NCBI GenBank assembly: GCA_938743325.2
Contig: OW568894.1
Span: 62,001-126,000, forward strand
DNA: 64,000 bases
Direction: 5' to 3'
Source: Pycnococcus provasolii
Taxonomy: Eukaryota > Chlorophyta > Pseudoscourfieldiophyceae > Pseudoscourfieldiales > Pycnococcaceae
Translations under genes and position numbers: made by a program
Shown: one piece after another, positions 10,174 through 18,253 of the stretch
How positions within the stretch are numbered: the first letter of the stretch is position 1
Layout of the letters: the number at the start of each line of letters is the position of its first letter
The notes under the pieces: generated by a model
The model's database searches: none
Seen by the model: the letters and a program-made list of their open reading frames with translations, nothing else
What the model was told of the DNA's origin: nothing

Positions 10174-13100
10174 TCAAATGTCGTCAACAACATCCTCCTC
10201 CTCGAAAGGCGCCGCCGGCTCGTCGTCATCCCCAACTGGACCGCCGCCGCCGCCGCCGCGCACTTCCGGGGGAGGATTCAGACCCTGGCTTTCGTAGATA
10301 TTCGCCACCATGCCCAGGTCCAAGTACGGAGCCAGGATGATGCGGGAAGCGAGCATGCGGTCAACCGTCGACTGTGCTTCCGCCATGCGCCCAATACCGT
10401 GGTAGTGCTCCACCAGCAAGGCGAACACGTCGCCCATGCGAAGCGCAGACTCACCCTCCACCGAATTAGCCGCTGATGTTAGCAGGCGCTCGCACAGGCG
10501 CTTGCATTCGTCAGGATTGACGGTGCTTGCCGCACGCGCGGCGATGAATGCCTCCACGTCCTCGCACTTCCGACGAAGCACCGCGATGCGACCCTCCTTC
10601 TCGTCCGTGCCACGGCTCTTCGAAAGGCACTTCTGCGCCTCCTCGAGAGCGGCAAGCGCCTTGGCGTAGTCCCGGTAGTCGTCAATCTCAACGTGTGCGC
10701 AGCTCTCGTAGAACATGCTCAGCGAATCTGGAGCCTTCGCCTTGGTGTAGAATGTGACGATGTTTTTCAAAATGTCCGCATTTGAATGCCAGTCAAGCGT
10801 CTGTAGATAGTTCGCCGCCATGACGTAAACGTCGCGCTGCCGGCTAACATTTGCGAAGAACATCACCTTCTCGGCATCGCCGCCACGCATGAGAGCCTTC
10901 AGCGCCTTGACCTTGTCGCCAGCCTGGGTGTACTTCTTCGCCGCAAGCTGGAAGGATCCCTGGTCCTTGCAAATCTTTGCCACGCGAGATATCAATGACT
11001 TGCGATCCTCGTCATTCATCGCATTCGGTCCGTCGCGCGGCGGGCTCATCGCCTCGGCGATGTTCTCATCAATCATCACGCCGTGCTGAACGCACAGGTC
11101 AAGCGCTCTCTGGTACTGCCCCGCGCGCGCGAGCATGTTCGCCGTCTTGCCGAACTCGCCATTCTCGTAGAAAAAATCCGCGCACCTTGACAGCAGGCGA
11201 GCGTCGTCGAGCTGCTCATGGCTTGCAATGTCGTTCAGTTCATCGTACAGCTGATGCCGGAAGCACATCTCGAGTGCACGCGAAACGCGCCCGCTCTTGC
11301 GGTACAGATGCGCGGCACGGCTGAGCTGATTCTGCGACTCGAAGTACTCCGCGGCGTCGAGCATCGACTGCTCGTCACCCTGCACCGCCAGCCCGAGCAG
11401 TTCGGCATCCATGCCATGGCGACGAGCGAGACGCACGGCATGGCTGGGACGCCCGCTCTTCGTGTATAGTCGAATCGCCTCTTTGGCGTTATCCTCCGCC
11501 TCATACGCGCGCGCGACGTAGAAGCACGCCGCGGAGTCGTTGCTCTGGTCGCACAGCTTCGTCGCCGCTGCCGTGTTACCCTGCGCGAGCAACGATCTAA
11601 CTTGACTAAGTACATCGCCCGACATGCCGTCGACAGCCACGGGCGTCCCATTCGCCTCGGAAAATTTCACCCACCAGCGGAACACCTCCTGCGCAGACGA
11701 CAGTTTGCCGCTCGCAAGCTGCGACTTTCCCGTTCGAAGCTCCTTGCGTGCAACATCGCTCGCGTTTGTACAGTACCGCTCCAGCTTCGAGAGCTCGCCG
11801 TGCGAGTAAAGCATCCGAGGAACCTCCGTGCCCGAGGTGCCTGACGACTCGAAATGCTGAATCGCGGCCTCAAGATCGCCAAGTCCCTCGAGATGCTTCG
11901 CGTACTCGTAGTGCACTCGTTTCAAATTAACGCGATCAAGCTTATTTGCCACGCGCAGTGCCGCGTCCCAATCATTGCGACAGCGGTGTAGCTGACTGAG
12001 CAAGTCGTACCGTTTGCACGACAGGAAGAGCTCAGCCGCGTCACGGTACAGTCCAAGCTGCATCGCCACGATGCCAACGCGAGCCTCCTCTTCCCGCTCC
12101 GACTTCGCCTCGCGTGCGGCACGCGCACCCGCGACGTGCCCCATGTTACCGAGACACATCTCAGCCGCGTCGAGTTTGCGCGAGCGAATGCAAAGGTGTG
12201 CCATCGCTTGCCACGTCTTTGGGTCGCTGACGTTCTTCACCTGCCGATACACGCTCTCCATGTCGTCGCGAGCGAGGCCAAGTGCAAATTGCAGCAGCAC
12301 GGCCTTCGTGTGAACATCCGTCACCTCCATGCCGCCGAAGCATCTCATTGTGGCGTACTGAACGCGCCCAGCCTTGCTAAAGCGATTCGGCAGCGCGGCG
12401 GACGACGTGGCGTTGCCTACGTCCGCGGCGTTGTGAAACAGCAGATTCGGCGCGTACAGGCCAACGAAGCCTAATCGCTTCGCACTCTCGAGCTCCTGCT
12501 CGACGATCTTGCCATTGCCACACGACCATAAAACGCAAACCTCGGCACCTCCCGCTTCACTGCCGCCGCCAGCACCTCCGCCGTCGTTACCTTCTCCTGA
12601 GACGCCCATGTTGATCTGCGACGCTCCCATGCCGTTCAGCAGGATATCCGAAACGTCGCCAGCCATCGAAGGGTCGTTCGCTCCCATCATGGGATTGTCA
12701 GCGCCCTTGGCGAGCGTGCCAAGGATGTCCGCACCAGTGTTGTCAACGTTCGTTGCGCCTCCGCCGTCGTCCAGCTCATCCACTCCAGATGAGGTGCCAT
12801 CCTTCGTTCGCTCGTCGACGGGTTCCACCTCCACCGCGAAGAGGTTTGGATTCTCCGCATCCCAGCACATCCGTCCCGTCGGCTTTAGATTTTTCGCCTG
12901 GAACATATGGCGTGCCCACGTGTCCGTCTCCGAGTCGTACACATAAACGGCGTGCTCGCAAAGTGCGCATGAAGAGGGACTGCCTGACGGAATTCGGCAC
13001 AGCAGAGCACATCGCTTACCATCGCTGCTGACGCGCAGCTGCGTCGTTTCGCCGAATGCGCCGCCGTCGCCGTAATCGCCGTCGTAGACGCGGCCCGCCT

Positions 13101-14907
13101 TGAGCGGCTTCGCCTCTCGTCCGCCAAGCCGCCACAGGCGTACGCGCCCGTCGACGCCCGCAACGGCGAGAATGTCGTTGTGCACATCCACGCATGCCAC
13201 CGGTCCACCTCCGGCAGCGTCGTGCAAGGTTTGCCGCACGGTTCCTTGCACGTTGCGCGCCTCCACGACGGAGCCCGCAGGCACGAAGACGGTGTCGCCG
13301 TGCACCGCGAGCGAGGGTACGTTGTTGCCCACGCGCTGCAGCGGGAACCCGCCGATGTTCGACACAGTGTTGCCGCTGATGTCGAAAACCTGGCAACGCA
13401 TGCTGCTCCACAGGATCAAATTTGTCTTTCCGACGTCCATGCCAGACGCCTGCAGGTCAGGGTGAATCTGCCGAACGCCGTCGCCCGTTCTAGATGCAAA
13501 CATGCCAGGAGCATGCGCGCGCAGCGCGTTGCCCTCGTCGTCGCCGCCCTCCACTGCGGCAGGCCCGCGCAGAGGCTCGAACTCAATCACGGATGGCGCC
13601 ACCTGAACTGCGGAGATGCCGTGCTTTGCCGCGCGCTGCAGCACGCATTTCGTCAGGATGTGGAAGCTGATGCCGTCGCCCGTGGAGCATCCGATCAGCC
13701 TGGATCCAGGCGCCAGGCACAGGTGCTCGACCGTCGAAAGCGCGGATTTCGCCACACCGCCGCCGCCGCCGCCGCCGATGGTCTCGTTGTCGATGCTCGC
13801 CGCGGGCATCTCCACCCACGAATCGGAAGGTTCGACGTTTGCCGAGCTGCCCGCGGGCGGGCTGCGGTAGCTCCACAGTCGCACGCGGTGCTTGCGCGTG
13901 CTAGCGGCGAGCGTTCCAGTCGTGGCGTCGAAAGCGAGTCGAGTGATGCCGCCTTCGCTGCCTTGACCACCGCCGGCGCCAACCTCTGGCCGAAGCACGA
14001 AGTTGTCTTCGTTGAGCAAGTCGCTGACGAAGACGAGCACCTCGCGCTTGCTTCCCGTGGCGAGCATGTGCGGTCCCACGAAGCAAGCAGATCCTTCGCC
14101 GAGCGGGCTCGCGTCGCCTCCGGTGGGAAGCTTGACACCCGCGACAACGGCGGGCCATGCGGCGGTCGGCGCGACGGAGGCGTCGCGTGCGTGCACGTGT
14201 AGCATAGACTGCGTGGTGATGAGCACGGCGGCGTCGCCTCGCGCGGCGTACGCAAGCAGCACAGCCACCTTTCCCTCCGTTTCGAACGCCGGCAGCTTGG
14301 CCCCGCTCTCCTCCACTTCGATCACGCGCACGCGGCTTCCCAGCCCTCCGACGTTGCACGCTGCATAGAACCTTGCCGCCCCGGATGGTGCTCTCGGCGC
14401 GGCGGCGACGCGCTCCACCGCGACGTTCGCCTCGTTGGCGAAGCCCACCGACGCAGGTCGCAGCTGCTGGTCCGCCTTGAAGACGGAGACCTTTCCATCG
14501 GCGTCACCGACGCACAGTCTCTCGCCGTCGGCGGACCACGCCATGTCTCGGATCTCCGCCTTGTGCATCTGCGCGTCGTCCTTGCACACGCCTCTGCTCC
14601 ACAGCGACACGGTGCCATCGCTCCATCCGAGCGCGAGCACGTTGGGATACTCGCCGCTCGTTCCCGCCTGTGCCTGCACGTGGTTCGGCACGGGTCTCCA
14701 GCACAGGCTCGTGACGGACGCGCCTCTCGCCGCGACGACCGCGAGCTCGGCGTCCCCGACGGGAAGTCCCTCCTCGGTGTACACGCCCACGCCCGCGCCC
14801 TCGAGGCTGACGGCGAGCAGAGGCGGCACGGTCTGCGACATCGACCATGCCGAGCACAGCACGCGCCCTCGGCTGAACTGCAGCGAGTTGGCGAAGAAGA
14901 GCGACAT
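10174..14907 (-). CDS. IFT140: Intraflagellar transport protein 140 (IFT-A)
   Basis: A core IFT-A subunit for retrograde transport and membrane-protein import in cilia. The N-terminal half (about 1-700) contains two sets of WD40-like blades ('NVLALGWSDGTVSLWSRG', 'IRDMAWSADGERLCVGDADGKVSVF', 'VACVDVHNDILAVAGVDGRVRLW'). The C-terminal half (about 880-1530) is TPR solenoid ('AIQHFESSGTSGTEVPRMLY', 'AARLYRKSGR'-like units, 'FFYENGEFGKTANMLARAGQY'). The conserved segment 'HVEIDDYRDYAKALAALEEA' near residue 1400 is diagnostic. A Gly/Asn/Asp-rich insert sits at about 735-800. 1,577 aa is slightly longer than the usual ~1,400-1,460, explained by that insert and a poly-Gly near the C-terminus. Single exon; start at ATG 14907. 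Confidence 0.95.
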   Translation of the reverse strand: MSLFFANSLQFSRGRVLCSAWSMSQTVPPLLAVSLEGAGVGVYTEEGLPVGDAELAVVAARGASVTSLCWRPVPNHVQAQAGTSGEYPNVLALGWSDGTVSLWSRGVCKDDAQMHKAEIRDMAWSADGERLCVGDADGKVSVFKADQQLRPASVGFANEANVAVERVAAAPRAPSGAARFYAACNVGGLGSRVRVIEVEESGAKLPAFETEGKVAVLLAYAARGDAAVLITTQSMLHVHARDASVAPTAAWPAVVAGVKLPTGGDASPLGEGSACFVGPHMLATGSKREVLVFVSDLLNEDNFVLRPEVGAGGGQGSEGGITRLAFDATTGTLAASTRKHRVRLWSYRSPPAGSSANVEPSDSWVEMPAASIDNETIGGGGGGGVAKSALSTVEHLCLAPGSRLIGCSTGDGISFHILTKCVLQRAAKHGISAVQVAPSVIEFEPLRGPAAVEGGDDEGNALRAHAPGMFASRTGDGVRQIHPDLQASGMDVGKTNLILWSSMRCQVFDISGNTVSNIGGFPLQRVGNNVPSLAVHGDTVFVPAGSVVEARNVQGTVRQTLHDAAGGGPVACVDVHNDILAVAGVDGRVRLWRLGGREAKPLKAGRVYDGDYGDGGAFGETTQLRVSSDGKRCALLCRIPSGSPSSCALCEHAVYVYDSETDTWARHMFQAKNLKPTGRMCWDAENPNLFAVEVEPVDERTKDGTSSGVDELDDGGGATNVDNTGADILGTLAKGADNPMMGANDPSMAGDVSDILLNGMGASQINMGVSGEGNDGGGAGGGSEAGGAEVCVLWSCGNGKIVEQELESAKRLGFVGLYAPNLLFHNAADVGNATSSAALPNRFSKAGRVQYATMRCFGGMEVTDVHTKAVLLQFALGLARDDMESVYRQVKNVSDPKTWQAMAHLCIRSRKLDAAEMCLGNMGHVAGARAAREAKSEREEEARVGIVAMQLGLYRDAAELFLSCKRYDLLSQLHRCRNDWDAALRVANKLDRVNLKRVHYEYAKHLEGLGDLEAAIQHFESSGTSGTEVPRMLYSHGELSKLERYCTNASDVARKELRTGKSQLASGKLSSAQEVFRWWVKFSEANGTPVAVDGMSGDVLSQVRSLLAQGNTAAATKLCDQSNDSAACFYVARAYEAEDNAKEAIRLYTKSGRPSHAVRLARRHGMDAELLGLAVQGDEQSMLDAAEYFESQNQLSRAAHLYRKSGRVSRALEMCFRHQLYDELNDIASHEQLDDARLLSRCADFFYENGEFGKTANMLARAGQYQRALDLCVQHGVMIDENIAEAMSPPRDGPNAMNDEDRKSLISRVAKICKDQGSFQLAAKKYTQAGDKVKALKALMRGGDAEKVMFFANVSRQRDVYVMAANYLQTLDWHSNADILKNIVTFYTKAKAPDSLSMFYESCAHVEIDDYRDYAKALAALEEAQKCLSKSRGTDEKEGRIAVLRRKCEDVEAFIAARAASTVNPDECKRLCERLLTSAANSVEGESALRMGDVFALLVEHYHGIGRMAEAQSTVDRMLASRIILAPYLDLGMVANIYESQGLNPPPEVRGGGGGGPVGDDDEPAAPFEEEDVVDDI

Positions 14908-15362
14908 ACTATATTATAGGTAGACAGTTCAAGCGCAAGTAATCTCTTCTGAAGTCAGAGGCGCTTGCACGAGACCGGCCTCCCAGGGAAGATGCAACGG
15001 CGCCACGGCCACGGCCACGGCCAGTGCAGTGCAGTGCAGGGAAGGTCAAGGGGAAGGGGAAGACCAGGGGGTGGGGGAACCGAAAGCGCGCGGAATACCT
15101 ACCCGGGTAGTCTAGTCCGAATGAGCGACGAGTTGCGTTGCCCCGCGGCCGGCCTTAAACGGGCGCAAAGAATACTGGGCCTTGCAGGGTAGGTTGCAGC
15201 CTTGCAGGGTGTCCCAAACCCTGCTCTTTTTGGCGGAACCTGGATGGAAGGAAGCAAGGGCATAGTCATCACACTGGGATTTTGTCGTGGGAAGCAACGG
15301 CTACTACCCGTACTGGGGAAAGGGTTAGGGTTAGGGTTCGGCAGCTTGACGCACGATTAGGG
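14908..15362. other. Intergenic, telomere-like motif, no gene seen
   Basis: Upstream region of IFT140. It holds GGCCAC and GGGGAA short repeats near 15005-15065 and a short TTAGGG array at about 15322-15342. No convincing open frame. Confidence 0.6.
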
Positions 15363-15386
15363 TTTTAGGGGGGGCCAGTATTGCCA
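15363..15386. repeat. 24-bp direct repeat, outer copy of the recombinase element
   Basis: Identical to 15668-15691; begins TTTTAGGGGGGG and ends GTATTGCCA. It lies just after a TTAGGG motif. Confidence 0.85.
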
Positions 15387-15479
15387 ATGAAGGTCATCTT
15401 TTACACAAACCGAAATTAAAACCAAAAGTAGGTCTCCTGCTCCAGTAACCAACTATAGTCAACAGGGAGGGAGGGTGGG

Positions 15480-15669
15480 AGGTTGTTTGCGAAGCAAGCA
15501 ACCAACAGCAAGAGTGGATACGCGCGAGCAGCCTTAAGGGAGAGGCCGCCGGAGGGTCTCGAGACCCGCCGGGCGGCCGCTCCCCAATACCCTTGTAGGT
15601 ACAGGGTTAAGCTGCGCGAGCGACTCCCCCCAATCAAAAACCCCAATTAAACAAGTAGAACTGAAGATT
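15480..15669. repeat. 190-bp direct repeat, copy 1
   Basis: Identical over 190 bp to 16654-16843. It contains an internal palindromic stretch around GGGTCTCGAGACCC and begins AGGTTGTTTGCGAAGC. It abuts the inner 24-bp repeat. Confidence 0.92.
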
Positions 15670-15691
15670 TTAGGGGGGGCCAGTATTGCCA
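15668..15691. repeat. 24-bp direct repeat, inner copy
   Basis: Identical to 15363-15386. It lies six bases downstream of the recombinase stop codon, as expected for the B1 repeat of a split-repeat element. Confidence 0.85.
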
Positions 15692-15697
15692 TCATAG

Positions 15698-16418
15698 TCA
15701 CGTATCTCCACGAAGAGGAGAGACGAGTGTCACCAATCGTGACGCCAAATTGGCCAGCGGCGAGCTCCAAGGCGCGGCAGGCGCGACAGGCACCTCCACA
15801 GGAGGCGGCGGCAAGCCGATGAGGTGGCCAAAAAGGAAGCGGGCGGCATCGTCAACGACGACACTGTTGTCGACGTAGTGAGTGCCGACCGCATGCGAGT
15901 TGGCAGCCCAGCCCGCGATGTAGTTACGTCGATCTGGCGAGACGTTCATCGCGGTCACCGCGGACGCGAACCCAGAGCGGAAGCTCTTGGGAGCGTAATG
16001 TCCGTTGGGTGGGGCTGCAGCTCCTACAGCTTTCAGCGCCACCGGCAGCCAGCGTGCAAACGCGTCGCCACGTGCCTTCTCACCAAGGTTGAAGAAATAC
16101 GTCGCACGCGAGCACACCCGACGGCGTATCCGATCGTAGCGCGTGAGCATTTTTCCCAGCGTTTGCCACGTCGTGGTCACCGGCCAGGTGACCGTTCTGC
16201 GGCCTGGAACATCGAAATCGCAAGCATCCGGAGCAGTCTTGACGTAAGAGCGCTGGATGCCAAGCTCCGAGCCCAGTGCGAACGCGACACCCGTCAGCGG
16301 CAGTAACGCAATGGAACTCGGGCGCGACCCGGTAATGTAGCAGACAATGCACGCGAGGAGTGCCCGAATCTCGGGGAGCTTTCTGCTCTGCTTCTGCAGC
16401 TGCGCGGCGCTCCTGCGC
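15698..16418 (-). pseudogene. Tyrosine recombinase, C-terminal catalytic domain (5' part missing or frameshifted)
   Basis: The minus-strand frame is open from 16418 to the TGA at 15698-15700, about 240 codons. It shows the recombinase order: 'CYITGSRPSSIALLPL' with the first catalytic Arg; 'KSFRSGFASAVTAM', the HxxR box with Lys in the His position; 'YIAGWAANSHAVGTHYVD' with Trp and the nucleophile Tyr. The frame has no early ATG. A second frame (16490 to 16080) starts at an ATG with 'MGDAPNELEVLEARREIL' and overlaps it, so the full protein would need a +1 shift, an undetected intron, or is broken. The N-terminal core-binding domain is too short for a full recombinase. It could be functional only if such a join exists. 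Confidence 0.68.
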
Positions 16419-16653
16419 TAGCGCAATCTCCAGCTGCAATATTTCGCGACGAGCTTCCAGAACCTCGAGTTCGTTCGGCGCGTCACCCATTAATCAATCG
16501 ATTAAGAATCCAACAGTACACTTCCAATCGAAGGTTGCTGATGTTTCGATCTAAACGTAGGTATTCAGACCGTTTCGGTACACGAACTACGTCCCTCGAA
16601 GACGCGTTCGGCGTGTGTTCGACCTCCCACTACTCGCGTGTAGTGCGGCTGTT

Positions 16654-16843
16654 AGGTTGTTTGCGAAGCAAGCAACCAACAGCAAGAGTGGATACGCGCG
16701 AGCAGCCTTAAGGGAGAGGCCGCCGGAGGGTCTCGAGACCCGCCGGGCGGCCGCTCCCCAATACCCTTGTAGGTACAGGGTTAAGCTGCGCGAGCGACTC
16801 CCCCCAATCAAAAACCCCAATTAAACAAGTAGAACTGAAGATT
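16654..16843. repeat. 190-bp direct repeat, copy 2
   Basis: Second identical copy of 15480-15669. It forms the left terminus of the recombinase element in the minus-strand sense and is followed outside by TTAGGG-like sequence at about 16841-16860. Confidence 0.92.
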
Positions 16844-17330
16844 AGGGTTAGTGTTAGGGTTGGGATGGTGCCTCTTCGTCTTCGAGCCGACACTTCACGA
16901 GTTCATGGGCCAAGGTTCCCGCACGAAACCGCCCAAACTCGCCAAATCGCTCGTCCAAAGGACCAAATCGCATAACTCGCCAAACTCGCAAAAACCAAAA
17001 TCACGAACTTTCCAAATCTCGCAAACTTCTCACATCGTCAAACGTTTTGCCCATTTCGCCCCATCTGGACATCCTTTTTTCCATCACGTGAAGTGAAGTG
17101 ATGTCCCCTCAAGTCAAGTCAAGTCTCCCCGGCCGCACCATGCACCATGCACCATGCACCCCTTATTTCTCCAGTCAAGTGCCCCTTTCAGGGGAGCGTC
17201 AGAGGCACTTCCGTGGGTGGGTGGCCCTTGCTCAGCCGTTGGCTCCTTCTCGGCTCTTGAGGCGTCGTGACGTTAGCCTTAAGAGACTCACGCTCATCAC
17301 GTAAGTTCAAAAGACCCGTCCTTTTCTGCG

Positions 17331-18122
17331 ATGGCAATGTCGACTTCGAAGGAGCACGGCGCGTCGTGGACGTGCTTGGCGTGCACGTGCATAAACCTAA
17401 CGGGCGTGCTGGCGTGCGAGGCGTGTGCGCGCGTGCGAGATGGGTGCTGGAAGTGTACGGCATGCACGCTCATCAACGAACAACGCGTGCACGCGTGTGA
17501 AGCGTGCGAGAAAACACGCGACGGCGACGGCGGAGGGTGGGTGCGAGTCGTGCGCCGCAACAAGACGGCATGTGCCAAGGAGGAGGATCATGAAGATGTG
17601 ACGCCTCTGGTGAACGACGACTTTCCATGTCTTGGAAGTGGACTCGCAGCTTTGGGTTCGTCGACTACGCACACGCCTTGGCTTGCGGCCGTGCAACGTG
17701 CGCCTACGAAGTTTCCCTCGACAACACGCGATGCGCAAGTTCAAGCCCCTGCCGTTTTCAGCTCGAGCGACTCCGACGAGTCTTTGGACGTCGACCAAGA
17801 TGTGGCTACGGCGACGAAGGTGCTCGTTCGAAAGAACTGCGCGCGCTGGGAGCGTGACACTGCGTTGAAAAAGCACGAGGTGGAAGCGTGCACGGAACCT
17901 CGCAGGTCCGACGACGCGTCGAGATCGGAGTGGTCGTTGGAGGGGCGCAGCGGCCACGTCAAGATGCGCCGCGTCGTGAATGGCGTCGTGCAGAAGATGA
18001 TGTTGGCATGTACGCCGTCAGACTGTCGCGCGCATAAGAACGACGCGGCGAGGCTGAAGCGCGCGGATCGCGCGCTACACGAGCTCGCCGGCGACGGGCG
18101 CAAGTTATTTGGGTTTTTTTGA
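17331..18122 (+). CDS. Double RanBP2-type zinc-finger protein
   Basis: Two adjacent RanBP2-like fingers stand at residues about 10-33 ('WTCLACTCINLTGVLACEAC') and 40-61 ('WKCTACTLINEQRVHACEAC'): W-x-C-x2-C, Asn, C-x2-C in each. These fingers bind single-stranded RNA or ubiquitin in known proteins. A middle segment has 'VNDDFPCLGS', which resembles the DFPSL/EFPSL peptides of RNA-associated proteins. The C-terminus is basic ('KMRRVVNGVVQKMMLACTPSDCRAHKNDAARLKRADRAL'). 263 aa, single exon, ATG 17331. A GTAAGT at 17301 lies upstream, so an untranslated first exon is possible. It is convergent with the IQ protein (131 bp between stops). Exact role unknown. Confidence 0.75.
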   Translation: MAMSTSKEHGASWTCLACTCINLTGVLACEACARVRDGCWKCTACTLINEQRVHACEACEKTRDGDGGGWVRVVRRNKTACAKEEDHEDVTPLVNDDFPCLGSGLAALGSSTTHTPWLAAVQRAPTKFPSTTRDAQVQAPAVFSSSDSDESLDVDQDVATATKVLVRKNCARWERDTALKKHEVEACTEPRRSDDASRSEWSLEGRSGHVKMRRVVNGVVQKMMLACTPSDCRAHKNDAARLKRADRALHELAGDGRKLFGFF

Positions 18123-18253
18123 GTTCAAACGAAGAAAAAGGGAAATGAAACAAAAACGAATTACGCTTTATGAACGCTAAGAAGATACATGATTAGGTGC
18201 GCGCAAAGAAGTCCGTCCACCGAAGCTTCCTTCCTTCCGCGGCACGCCGGCAT

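Larger units (their letters stand above)
15363..16843 (-). mobile_element. Compact tyrosine-recombinase element with split direct repeats
   Basis: Reading on the minus strand: a 190-bp repeat (16843-16654), a body with a tyrosine recombinase, a 24-bp repeat (15691-15668), a second 190-bp repeat (15669-15480, sharing 2 bp with the 24-bp copy), an 93-bp spacer, then the second 24-bp repeat (15386-15363). This A1-body-B1A2-B2 order is the split-direct-repeat architecture of Ngaro/PAT-type DIRS-order elements. Both repeat pairs are identical base for base, which suggests a young insertion or ongoing homogenisation. No reverse transcriptase or methyltransferase is present in the roughly 0.96-kb body, so it is either a non-autonomous derivative or a recombinase-only element. 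Confidence 0.7.
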
